A stretch of 16,989 nt of DNA from CAZIDL01 sp964537825 (GTDB lineage Bacteria > Bacteroidota > Bacteroidia > Flavobacteriales_D > CAYVSK01), in contig CAZIDL010000056.1 of assembly GCA_964537825.1 (NCBI GenBank), positions 1 through 16,989 on the forward strand, read 5' to 3'. The position numbers and the translations under genes are program-made. Shown piece by piece: positions 1 through 7,393 of this stretch. The stretch's first letter is position 1; each line of letters begins with the position of its first letter. The notes under the pieces were generated by a model. It ran no database searches. It was given only the letters and a program-made list of their open reading frames with translations, and was not told the DNA's origin.

Positions 1-800
1 ACCGAATTGGCCTCGGATTCTTCAGCGCCGGTGCAGGTCATGTCCCCGATCGTCCTGAAACGGACCTTTCGTTTTTCAGGCACTTCGTCCTCTTTCTTAT
101 AGATGTATTCGGAATCGGCAAGGATGACGCCATCACGCACGATGGTATCCCGCTCGTGGGAGAAATAGAGCGAGGGGATCTCGATGTCCTCGTGCAGGAT
201 GTACTGCCACACATCCATTTCCGTCCAATTGCTGATCGGGAAGCAGCGAAAGTGCTCGCCCATGTTCTTGCGACCGTTGAAAAGGTTCCAGAGCTCCGGA
301 CGCTGCTTTTTCGGATCCCACTGGCCGAACTCATCGCGGTGAGAGAAGAAGCGTTCCTTAGCACGAGCTTTCTCTTCGTCCCGACGCGCTCCTCCTATCG
401 CCGCATCGATCTTGTTAGCCTCTAGGGTATCGAGCAAGGTGGTCGTCTGAAGTTTGTTGCGGCTGGCATGGGGGCCCTTTTCCTCCACGATCTTCCCTTT
501 ATCGATGTCCTCCTGGACGGAACCCACGATCAGACGGGCACCCGTCCGCTCCATGAGACGGTCACGGAATTCGATCGTCTCCGGGAAATTGTGCCCCGTA
601 TCGATATGGATGAGGGGAAAGGGCAATTTGGCCGGATAAAAAGCTTTTCGCGCGAGATAGAAGGTCACGATGGAATCCTTTCCTCCGGAAAAGAGGAGGG
701 CTGGATTCTCGAACTGAGAGGCGATCTCCCTTAGCACGAAGATCGATTCCGCTTCGAGCTCCTTCAGGTGGGTGAGTTTGTAGGATCGTTTTTCATCCAT
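1..800 (-). CDS. cysD: Sulfate adenylyltransferase subunit 2 (CysD), 3' end cut by window edge
   Basis: Small catalytic subunit of ATP sulfurylase; with the GTPase CysN it makes adenosine 5'-phosphosulfate (APS) from sulfate and ATP in the cytoplasm. Reading down from the ATG at 800 gives 266 uninterrupted codons with no stop before the edge. The protein begins MDEKRSYKLTHLKELEAES, then has the PP-loop pyrophosphatase motif SGGKDS (residues 38-43), a HIDTGHNFPET segment, a GGARRDEEKARAKER stretch and CFPISNWTEMDVW, all typical of CysD. The family is about 300 residues, so roughly the last 35 are missing at the left. The start codon overlaps the end of cysC by 8 nt (the cysC TGA is at 795-793), which suggests translational coupling. 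cysN would be expected just outside the window. Identity is secure. Confidence 0.96.
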   Translation of the reverse strand, partial: MDEKRSYKLTHLKELEAESIFVLREIASQFENPALLFSGGKDSIVTFYLARKAFYPAKLPFPLIHIDTGHNFPETIEFRDRLMERTGARLIVGSVQEDIDKGKIVEEKGPHASRNKLQTTTLLDTLEANKIDAAIGGARRDEEKARAKERFFSHRDEFGQWDPKKQRPELWNLFNGRKNMGEHFRCFPISNWTEMDVWQYILHEDIEIPSLYFSHERDTIVRDGVILADSEYIYKKEDEVPEKRKVRFRTIGDMTCTGAEESEANS

Positions 801-1401
801 GGACTTGGATCGTTGGTAGTACTTTTTCGAGCGCTTCATCGACGCTCGCTTCCACTTCTTTATCCTTTGTGACAAGGCGGATATCCGGATCTTCCGGGGG
901 CTCGAAGGGGGCATCGATACCGGTGAACCCTTCGATCTCCCCTTTTCGGGCCTTTTGATAGAGCCCTTTCGTATCGCGCTCTTCGCAGACCTCCAGCGGA
1001 GTGTCCACGAAAACCTCCATGAAATCCTCATCCCCGATGATCGACCGCGCCTTTTCCCGCATCCCGATCGTCGGGCTAACGAAACAGGCGATCGTGAAGA
1101 CCCCGCAATCGCAAAAGAGCTTCGCTACTTCTGCGATCCGCCGGATGTTCTCCTGCCGGTCCTCCTCCGAAAAGCCGAGGTCGCTGTTGAGGCCCGTCCG
1201 CACGTTATCTCCATCGAGCATTTCCGTAAGGAACCCCTTTTGGTGGAGCTTCCGCTCCAAACCCAATGCGATCGTGCTCTTTCCGGACCCCGAAAGCCCT
1301 GTCATCCATATCACTTTGGAGCGCTGACCGAGCAGACGCTCCTTTTCTCCCCGCTGCAGGGCCTTATCGAAAAGGGGATAGATATGTTCCGGCCTTGTCA
1401 T
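793..1401 (-). CDS. cysC: Adenylyl-sulfate kinase (CysC)
   Basis: Phosphorylates APS to PAPS, the activated sulfate used for sulfate reduction or by sulfotransferases. The 202-residue protein is the usual length for a stand-alone APS kinase. It has a Walker A P-loop GLSGSGKST (residues 35-43), the APS-binding segment LDGDNVR (62-68), a FSEEDRQENIRR helix, the CFVSP segment, and DTPLEVCEERDTKGLYQKAR followed by GFTGIDAPFEPP. The ATG at 1401 is the first good start and lies just downstream of a Bacteroidota-type -7 box on this strand. No clear Shine-Dalgarno is seen. It is the first gene of a cysC-cysD operon running divergently from deoC. Because cysC is present, this cell makes PAPS, not only APS; cysQ on the other strand disposes of the PAP product. 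Confidence 0.96.
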   Translation of the reverse strand: MTRPEHIYPLFDKALQRGEKERLLGQRSKVIWMTGLSGSGKSTIALGLERKLHQKGFLTEMLDGDNVRTGLNSDLGFSEEDRQENIRRIAEVAKLFCDCGVFTIACFVSPTIGMREKARSIIGDEDFMEVFVDTPLEVCEERDTKGLYQKARKGEIEGFTGIDAPFEPPEDPDIRLVTKDKEVEASVDEALEKVLPTIQVHG

Positions 1402-1412
1402 GGAATGAGTTG

Positions 1413-1439
1413 CAAAGGTAAAAAGAAATGGGGATCCAA
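1413..1439 (-). promoter_or_regulatory. Probable cysC-cysD promoter, Bacteroidota type
   Basis: On the minus strand TACCTTTG (1420 down to 1413) matches the Bacteroidota -7 consensus TAnnTTTG exactly and lies 12 nt before the cysC start. The best -33 TTG on this strand is at 1439-1437 with a 16-nt spacer, shorter than the usual 19-21, so the -33 assignment is weaker than the -7. The leader would be only a few nucleotides long. Confidence 0.55.
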
Positions 1440-1456
1440 GCTTGCGCTCAGCTTGC
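1439..1456. repeat. Direct repeat AGCTTGC with 11-bp period between divergent promoters
   Basis: AGCTTGC occurs at 1439-1445 and again at 1450-1456, one helical turn apart. The first copy overlaps an 8-bp palindrome CAAGCTTG (1437-1444) that includes the candidate cysC -33 triplet. The second copy contains the TTG that serves as the deoC -33 element. The placement would suit a regulator binding both promoters, but a 7-bp repeat can arise by chance. Confidence 0.3.
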
Positions 1457-1484
1457 TCGTGGGGAGGAACTTTGCCTATATTTG
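1453..1484 (+). promoter_or_regulatory. Probable promoter of the deoC-led operon, Bacteroidota type
   Basis: TATATTTG at 1477-1484 matches the TAnnTTTG -7 box, with TTG at 1453-1455 as the -33 element and a 21-nt spacer, which is close to the phylum's usual arrangement. Transcription would start near 1491, giving a very short leader before the deoC ATG at 1504. This is the only strong candidate promoter found ahead of the ten plus-strand genes up to 13573. Confidence 0.6.
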
Positions 1485-1503
1485 ACGAGGATAGCTAAGA
1501 ACG

Positions 1504-2424
1504 ATGAGCAGCACTGCCCGCCGCGAACAAAGTCCCTACCTGAGCCGGGTCCCGGCCATCGATCAGGTCGGGGTCCATGAACGGGCCTCCCGCTTTTCAA
1601 AACGGAGCATCAAGAAAAGCTCCAAGGTGGAAGGCCTTCGCACCGTGCTCTCCATGATCGATCTGACCACGCTCGAAGGGGCGGACACCCCTGGTAAAGT
1701 GCGGCAACTCTGTTACAAGGCAAAGCATCTCCACGAAGGAACGCTCGATCCACCCCCCGTGGCAGCAGTATGTGTTTATCCGAGCCTTGTCGGGGAAGCC
1801 AAGAAGGCGCTCAAAGGAAGCAAGACCTCCATCGCTTCCGTGGCGACCGCTTTCCCCTCAGGGCAAGCCCCGCTCGATCTGAAACGCCAGGAGGTTCATT
1901 ATGCTGTTGAACAGGGAGCGGACGACATCGATATGGTAATCTCGCGCAGGGCTTTCCTTTCCGGTGCATACCAAGAGGTCTTCGACGAGATCGCTGCCGT
2001 GAAGGAGGCTTGCGGCAGTGCTCATCTTAAGGTGATCCTGGAGACCGGAGAACTGGGAACGCTCGACCGTGTCCGCAAGGCCAGTGAGATCGCGTTGCAG
2101 GCTGGAGCTGACTTCATCAAAACTTCCACAGGGAAGATAAAACCCGCAGCGACCCTGCCTGTGACGCTGGTGATGCTCGAAGCCATTCGGGACCATTATT
2201 ACCGGACCGGGGAAAAAGTGGGGATGAAACCGGCCGGCGGGATCTCTGACCCGAAACTGGCCCTCCATTACCTCGTGATGCTCCGGGAAGTCCTGGGCGA
2301 GGATTGGGTCACCCCCGAACGTTTTCGCTTCGGAGCCAGCAGCCTCGCGAACAAGGTCCTCATGCAACTCGACAAGGAAGCGAGCGGTGCCTATTCCTCG
2401 TCGGTCTATTTCTCTAAGGACTAA
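1504..2424 (+). CDS. deoC: Deoxyribose-phosphate aldolase (DERA)
   Basis: Class I aldolase that cleaves 2-deoxyribose 5-phosphate to acetaldehyde and glyceraldehyde 3-phosphate in deoxynucleoside catabolism. The 306-residue protein has the (beta/alpha)8 core motifs: MIDLTTLEGADTP (about 51-63), AVCVYP (88-93), the acidic ADDIDMVI (139-146), FIKTSTGK with the Schiff-base lysine K206, and MKPAGGI with K242. It resembles the longer, eukaryotic-like DERA type, not the short type of about 220 residues; roughly 40 residues precede the core. The ATG at 1504 follows the promoter closely. The first in-frame ATG alternative is well inside the core, so the long N-terminus is probably real. It is followed after 6 nt by an aldehyde dehydrogenase that could oxidise the acetaldehyde product (inference). 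Confidence 0.95.
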   Translation: MSSTARREQSPYLSRVPAIDQVGVHERASRFSKRSIKKSSKVEGLRTVLSMIDLTTLEGADTPGKVRQLCYKAKHLHEGTLDPPPVAAVCVYPSLVGEAKKALKGSKTSIASVATAFPSGQAPLDLKRQEVHYAVEQGADDIDMVISRRAFLSGAYQEVFDEIAAVKEACGSAHLKVILETGELGTLDRVRKASEIALQAGADFIKTSTGKIKPAATLPVTLVMLEAIRDHYYRTGEKVGMKPAGGISDPKLALHYLVMLREVLGEDWVTPERFRFGASSLANKVLMQLDKEASGAYSSSVYFSKD

Positions 2425-2430
2425 GATCCT

Positions 2431-3906
2431 ATGGCCTCGAACAGGAAAAACGAGCAGAAGCTACACTTCGACACCTCTTATCAAGAAGCTCCCGAAAGCA
2501 GGGAGCATGTGCATATTGCTGAACGTTACGGGCTTTTCATCGGAGGCAACTTCAAAAAACCGAGGAACACAAGCTCTTTCGAGACCAGGGACCCGGCCCG
2601 TGAAGAAAGGCTGGCCTCGATCACAGAGGCTGGCCAAAAAGAAGTGGACCAAGCCGTGAAGAGCGCTCGCAAAGCCTTTAACGAGGAATGGAGCCCCATG
2701 CCCCCGAAGGAACGGGCCAAGTACATCTTCCGGATCGCCCGGATGATCCAGGAGCGATCGCGCGAACTGGCGGTGATCGAGTCGATGGATAGTGGGAAAC
2801 CGATCCGCGAATCGCGGGATCTGGATGTGCCGCTCGCGGCCTACCACTTCTTCTACTATGCGGGATGGGCGGACAAATTGGGCTACGCTTTCCCGGGTCG
2901 TAAAATGGAACCCATGGGGGTGGCCGGTCAGATCGTCCCCTGGAACTTCCCCCTCCTCATGGCGGCCTGGAAGATCGCACCAGCCCTAGCAACAGGTAAT
3001 ACCGTGGTACTGAAACCAGCGGAGAGCACCCCGCTCACCGCGCTCAAACTGGCCGAGATCGTTCAGGATGCTAAGCTGCCGGACGGCGTGGTGAACGTTT
3101 TGACCGGGGCAGGTGCAACGGGTGCTGCTTTGGTGGAACACCCTGATGTGGACAAGATCGCCTTTACCGGATCCACCGAGGTGGGAAAGGCCATCCGAAA
3201 AGCCACCGCCGGCACGGATAAGGGGCTCACCCTCGAGTTGGGAGGGAAAGCCGCGAACATCGTCTTCGAGGATGCGGCGATCGATCAGGCCGTCGAAGGG
3301 ATCATCAACGGGATCTTTTTCAATCAAGGCCACGTTTGTTGTGCCGGATCCCGGCTTCTCGTCCAGGAATCGGTTCACGACGAGGTCGTGCGCAAATTAA
3401 AGGACCGGATCGAGACCCTGATCGTGGGGGACCCGCTCGATAAGAACACCGATATCGGAGCGATCAACTCGAGGGAGCAGCTCGATAAGATCGAGGAATA
3501 CCTTTCGATCGGACAAAGGGAAGGGTTGGAAGTCCATCAGAGCAGTTGCGAGCTGCCCGAACGGGGCTATTGGTGCCGCCCCACCCTTTTCCTCGGTGCC
3601 TCTCAATCCCACCGCATTTCCCAAGAGGAGATCTTCGGGCCCGTCCTTGCCGTGCAGACCTTCAGGACCGACGATGAGGCGGTAGAAAAGGCCAACAACA
3701 CCCCTTATGGGCTTTCCGCGGGGATATGGACCGACAAAGGGGCACGCATCCTCCGGATGACCCAAGAAGTGAAGGCCGGGGTCGTATGGGCCAACACCTT
3801 CAACCGCCTTGAAGCTCCTTCGCCTTTCGGCGGTTACAAGGAAAGCGGGTTTGGGCGTGAAGGTGGCCTACAGGGATTGGAACCCTATCTGAAAGAAGCG
3901 GGATAA
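2431..3906 (+). CDS. NAD-dependent aldehyde dehydrogenase, ALDH16 N-domain-like
   Basis: Oxidises an aldehyde to its acid using NAD(P). The 491 residues carry a full ALDH catalytic unit: VPWNFPLL (169-176), the cofactor lysine in KPAEST (K195), FTGSTEVG (245-252), LELGGK with the general base E269, and the nucleophile C303 in the QGHVCCAGSR segment. EEIFGPVL and FGGYKESGFGREGG follow near the C-terminus. It ends GLQGLEPYLKEAG then TAA. That ending, the deoC neighbour and the inactive ALDH-like protein immediately downstream in the same frame recall bacterial ALDH16, where an active and an inactive ALDH domain are fused. Acetaldehyde from DERA is a plausible substrate but is not shown by sequence. 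Family assignment is certain; the ALDH16 subclass is a recognition by eye. Confidence 0.93.
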   Translation: MASNRKNEQKLHFDTSYQEAPESREHVHIAERYGLFIGGNFKKPRNTSSFETRDPAREERLASITEAGQKEVDQAVKSARKAFNEEWSPMPPKERAKYIFRIARMIQERSRELAVIESMDSGKPIRESRDLDVPLAAYHFFYYAGWADKLGYAFPGRKMEPMGVAGQIVPWNFPLLMAAWKIAPALATGNTVVLKPAESTPLTALKLAEIVQDAKLPDGVVNVLTGAGATGAALVEHPDVDKIAFTGSTEVGKAIRKATAGTDKGLTLELGGKAANIVFEDAAIDQAVEGIINGIFFNQGHVCCAGSRLLVQESVHDEVVRKLKDRIETLIVGDPLDKNTDIGAINSREQLDKIEEYLSIGQREGLEVHQSSCELPERGYWCRPTLFLGASQSHRISQEEIFGPVLAVQTFRTDDEAVEKANNTPYGLSAGIWTDKGARILRMTQEVKAGVVWANTFNRLEAPSPFGGYKESGFGREGGLQGLEPYLKEAG

Positions 3907-3909
3907 GCC

Positions 3910-4770
3910 ATGCAACGACAACGGATCTTGAAGACCTACAAGCTCTATATCGGCGGTAAGTTCCCCAGGACCGAGTCCGGTCGCTATTTCAGACCCACGG
4001 ACGCAGAGGGACAGCAACTGGCCAACATCTGCCGTGCTTCGAGGAAAGACCTCCGAAATGCAGTGAGCGCCGCTCGCGAGGCTCAAGAAGGATGGGCCGC
4101 CCGCTCGGGTATGAACAAAGGTCAGGTGCTCTATCGGGTGGGTGAGATGCTCGAAGGAAGGAAGGCACAGTTCATCGAAGAATTGATGCAGACGAGCATT
4201 CCTAAGAAACAAGCAACGGATGAAGTCAATGCCAGCATCGATCTGATGGTCCATTACGCCGGATGGGCGGACAAATTCCGCACCCTTACCAGTTCCGTGA
4301 ATCCCGTAAGCTCCCCTCATTTCAACTTCACGGTTCCCGAGCCGATGGGAGTGGTCGCTGTGGTCACCCCCGAGGAACGACCTTTGTTTGCCCTCTGCGA
4401 TGCGATCGCATCCACGATCGTGGGAGGGAACAGCATCGTAGCGCTTTGTTCCGGAACGAACCCGCTCGCAGGAATGAGCTTTGCCGAGGTCCTGAACGAT
4501 TCCGATGTCCCCGCTGGAGTGGTGAATCTTCTGAGCGGTCATAGGTCCGAGCTGCTCCCTCAAATGGCTTCCCACAAAGACATCAACGCCATCGTGTTAC
4601 CCGAGGATCCGGAACTGGAGCTTGCCTCGGTCGAAGAAGCCTCCGCGGAGAACCTTAAGCGAAGTTTTACAAGAGCGACCCCACCCCTATCCGGCGAAGG
4701 ATCGCTGGAACGGATCGCCGAGCTTCAGGAGATCAAAACGACTTGGCATCCGGTGGAGAGCGGACTTTAA
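3910..4770 (+). CDS. Catalytically dead ALDH-like protein, ALDH16 C-domain-like
   Basis: This 286-residue protein aligns with the N-terminal NAD-binding part of aldehyde dehydrogenases (KLYIGGKFPRTESG at 11-24, HYAGWADKF at 115-123, EPMGVVAVVTPEE at 144-156) but ends before a catalytic domain. The WNFP motif is replaced by PEERP, the cofactor lysine position by a VALCSGTNP segment (177-185), FTGST by IVLPEDP, and there is no ELGGK and no nucleophilic cysteine. It ends ELQEIKTTWHPVESGL, like the end of ALDH16 proteins as I remember them. It starts three bases after the upstream TAA, in the same frame as the active enzyme (TAA GCC ATG). It is probably a structural or regulatory partner in one complex, because its length and ends look intact and not like a decaying copy. 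It could instead be an evolving pseudogene. Confidence 0.85.
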   Translation: MQRQRILKTYKLYIGGKFPRTESGRYFRPTDAEGQQLANICRASRKDLRNAVSAAREAQEGWAARSGMNKGQVLYRVGEMLEGRKAQFIEELMQTSIPKKQATDEVNASIDLMVHYAGWADKFRTLTSSVNPVSSPHFNFTVPEPMGVVAVVTPEERPLFALCDAIASTIVGGNSIVALCSGTNPLAGMSFAEVLNDSDVPAGVVNLLSGHRSELLPQMASHKDINAIVLPEDPELELASVEEASAENLKRSFTRATPPLSGEGSLERIAELQEIKTTWHPVESGL

Positions 4771-4782
4771 CCCGTAGCATCC

Positions 4783-6582
4783 ATGACCCTTGAGATCGGG
4801 CTCGTTCTAGTCGTCATCCTTTTCCTGATCGTCTTCCTTTACACGGAGACCCTTCGGCCGACGGTGACGTTCATGGTCGGCATCGTCGTGCTCATGGTCT
4901 TCAGCATTCCGATGCCCGAAGGCAAGAAGGTCCTTTCCCCTGAAGAGGCTCTCCACGGATTCGCTAACGAGCAGCTCGCGGTGATCGTCCTCCTCCTGGT
5001 AATAAGCGGGATCTTTCAGCGGACCGGCGCATTGGACGGGATCTTTCGTAACATTTTCCGGAAGGACGACAAACCTTCTCTCTTCGGGATCAAGATGATG
5101 TCGAGCGTCGGTGTGAGCTCCGCGTTCCTCAACAACACGCCCATCGTGGCCATGCTGATCCCTTATGTCCACTCCTGGAGCAAAGAGCAAGGGGTTCCCC
5201 CTTCGCGTTTCATGATACCCCTCTCCTATGCAGCGATACTCGGAGGATGCATCACGCTGATCGGCACCTCCACGAACCTCGTGGTGAACGGTATGGCCAT
5301 GGACCAGGTGAAAGGGGATTGGAACGGATTGGGGATCTTCGATTTCGCCTGGGTAGGCGCCCCGATGATGATCCTGGGCATCGCTTACCTCGTTCTCTTC
5401 TCCCGGAAGTTACTGCCCGGATCCACGGATGATCCCGTGGACGAGCTCCTGGAACCATCGCGGAGCTACCTGCTCGAAACCCACATCGAAGAAGGCTCCT
5501 CCCTCATCGGTCGTAGTGTGGAAGAAGGTGGGCTTCGGAACCTCAAGGATATCTACCTTGTGGAGATCGAACGGAACGGACGTTTCATCCGGCCGGTCTC
5601 TCCGGATATGATCCTGCATGAAGGGGATGTGCTCTTCTTCGCCGGGGCCACGGATTCCATCTCCGAGTTCTTCAAACCCTCCATGGGGCTATCCCTTCCC
5701 AAAGCCTGTGATATTCCGCTTCAGGAAAAGAACAACATCGTCGAAGTAGTGGTCTCACAGAATTCCAAGCTGGTGGGACGCCGCGTGAAGGACACCGAGT
5801 TCCGGGCCCGCTACGACGGGGCGATCCTTGCCGTCCACCGGAACGGGGAACAGCTGCGCGGAAGGATCGGCGAATTGGTCCTTCGCGCAGGGGATGTCCT
5901 GATGGTGCTCGCAGGAGAGGACTTCTTTACGCGCGTGGAGAACAACCCCGCTTTCTACGTGCTCACCATGGATAAGGAGATCAAGAAACCGACCCCCTGG
6001 AAGGTGGGGCTCCTTGTAACAGGCCTTGGCACCTCCATAGTTCTGGCCGTCACGCATACCGTACCCTTCTTCATATCCCTGACACTCCTCCTCTCCCTCA
6101 CCCTCGTACTCGGGGTCGCCCGGCCGAGCGAGATCCGTAACAGCATCGACTTCAACCTGATCATGGTGATCGCCCTGGGGCTGGCCCTCGGTAAGGCCAT
6201 GATCAATTCGGGAGCGGCCAGCCTGCTCGCCGGCTCCGTGATCAGCGTCGTGAAGTCCTCTCCCCTTGCCCTTCTTGCCGGTATATTCATCATTACCAAT
6301 CTCCTCGCGTCTTTTATGACGAGCAAAGCAGCAGTGGCCATCATCCTTCCGATCGTGATCACTGCTTCCCAGAACTTCCAAATGCCCATCGAGCCTTTTG
6401 TCCTGGCCGTGGCTTATGGGGGTGCTGCCAACTTCATCACGCCGATCGGGTACCAAACGAACCTTATGGTCTACGGGCCCGGAGGTTACGCGTTCAAAGA
6501 TTTCTTCAGGATCGGTTTACCTTTGACCCTGATCTATCTGATCGGTTGCATCCTGATACTCGGAACCATTTACGATCTCTAA
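4783..6582 (+). CDS. SLC13 (DASS) family permease with two RCK_C domains; likely sulfate transporter
   Basis: Inner-membrane sodium:anion symporter of the SLC13/DASS type, 599 residues. The N-terminal half (1-210) holds several membrane helices and the signature NNTPIVAMLIP (117-127) and GTSTNLVVNG (161-170). Residues about 225-300 and 315-385 form two soluble TrkA-C/RCK_C-like domains (each with a GRxV and a GDVL motif). The second membrane half (from about 405) contains the pseudo-repeat SFMTSKAAVAIILPI and NFITPIGYQTNLMVYGPGG. This layout is common among bacterial sulfate permeases. Substrate is inferred from context: cysQ starts 4 nt downstream and cysDC lie divergently upstream. It starts 12 nt after the ALDH-like gene. 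A carboxylate substrate cannot be excluded from sequence alone. Confidence 0.9.
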   Translation: MTLEIGLVLVVILFLIVFLYTETLRPTVTFMVGIVVLMVFSIPMPEGKKVLSPEEALHGFANEQLAVIVLLLVISGIFQRTGALDGIFRNIFRKDDKPSLFGIKMMSSVGVSSAFLNNTPIVAMLIPYVHSWSKEQGVPPSRFMIPLSYAAILGGCITLIGTSTNLVVNGMAMDQVKGDWNGLGIFDFAWVGAPMMILGIAYLVLFSRKLLPGSTDDPVDELLEPSRSYLLETHIEEGSSLIGRSVEEGGLRNLKDIYLVEIERNGRFIRPVSPDMILHEGDVLFFAGATDSISEFFKPSMGLSLPKACDIPLQEKNNIVEVVVSQNSKLVGRRVKDTEFRARYDGAILAVHRNGEQLRGRIGELVLRAGDVLMVLAGEDFFTRVENNPAFYVLTMDKEIKKPTPWKVGLLVTGLGTSIVLAVTHTVPFFISLTLLLSLTLVLGVARPSEIRNSIDFNLIMVIALGLALGKAMINSGAASLLAGSVISVVKSSPLALLAGIFIITNLLASFMTSKAAVAIILPIVITASQNFQMPIEPFVLAVAYGGAANFITPIGYQTNLMVYGPGGYAFKDFFRIGLPLTLIYLIGCILILGTIYDL

Positions 6583-6586
6583 GAAA

Positions 6587-7393
6587 ATGAGCAACACCAC
6601 TTACGAAGAATGGGCTGAAGAAGCCATCAAAGCAGCTTTCAAGGCAGGTGAAAAGGTCCTCGAGGTCTACGAAGGGGACCATGAAGTGGAGACCAAAGAC
6701 GACAAGAGCCCGCTCACCCTGGCCGACCGAAAGGCCCACGAAGCGATCAAGAAACGCTTGGAAGCCACCGAACTTCCGGTCCTCAGCGAGGAAGGGAAGG
6801 ACACCCCTTTTCACGAAAGGGCCGCCTGGAAACGTTTCTGGATGGTGGACCCCCTCGATGGGACGAAGGAGTTCATCAAGAAGAACGGGGAATTCACGAT
6901 CAACATCGCGCTGATCGAGAACGGGAGTCCAGTACTCGGGGTCATTCTCGTGCCCGCAAAGGACGAGCTTTACTTCTCGTTGAACGGCCAAGGGGCCTAC
7001 AAGACCACTGAAGCTTCTTCCCATCGAAGCTCCTCGTTGAGCGAACTGATGGAAAAAGCGGACCAACTCCCCTACGATCTGACCCGGGATAAATTCACGG
7101 CAGTGGCGAGCCGCTCTCATATGAACGAGGACACCGAGCAGTACATCGAAGAGCTCAAGAAGGAACACGGGGAAGTGGAACTCACTTCGATCGGCAGTTC
7201 GCTCAAGCTATGCCTCGTCGCCGAGGGGAAGGCTGACGTATATCCCCGTTTCGGGCCCACCATGGAATGGGACACAGCAGCCGGTCACGCCATTGCCAAT
7301 GAAGCCGGCAAGGAGGTGATCGATCACAGCACGAGCGAGGAAATGGTCTACAACAAAGAGGACCTTCACAATCATTGGTTCATCGTCCGATGA
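6587..7393 (+). CDS. cysQ: 3'(2'),5'-bisphosphate nucleotidase CysQ
   Basis: Mg-dependent, lithium-sensitive phosphatase of the inositol monophosphatase family that turns PAP (3'-phosphoadenosine 5'-phosphate) into AMP, relieving inhibition left by PAPS-using enzymes. The 268-residue protein has the metal-site motifs LSEEGKD (66-72), the family signature WMVDPLDGTKEF (85-96), and the second signature WDTAAGHAIANEAG near the C-terminus. The DKSPLTLAD segment (39-47) is also characteristic. It begins 4 nt after the permease stop and overlaps gmd by the ATGA sequence at 7390-7393, so it should be co-translated with both. Its place between a likely sulfate permease and GDP-fucose genes points to PAP generated by sulfation or by PAPS reduction; the sequence does not say which. 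Confidence 0.95.
   Translation: MSNTTYEEWAEEAIKAAFKAGEKVLEVYEGDHEVETKDDKSPLTLADRKAHEAIKKRLEATELPVLSEEGKDTPFHERAAWKRFWMVDPLDGTKEFIKKNGEFTINIALIENGSPVLGVILVPAKDELYFSLNGQGAYKTTEASSHRSSSLSELMEKADQLPYDLTRDKFTAVASRSHMNEDTEQYIEELKKEHGEVELTSIGSSLKLCLVAEGKADVYPRFGPTMEWDTAAGHAIANEAGKEVIDHSTSEEMVYNKEDLHNHWFIVR

Noticed and set aside
955..1485. 176-codon plus-strand open frame opposite cysC
   Set aside because: It lies antisense to a gene with clear APS kinase motifs and its translation shows no recognisable family; high GC content produces such antisense frames.
5755..6456. 233-codon minus-strand open frame opposite the permease
   Set aside because: Translation is rich in D, H, G and R without domain features and mirrors the codon pattern of the real gene on the other strand.
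6506..7168. 220-codon minus-strand open frame opposite cysQ
   Set aside because: Antisense to a protein with complete IMPase signatures; no start context or recognisable product.
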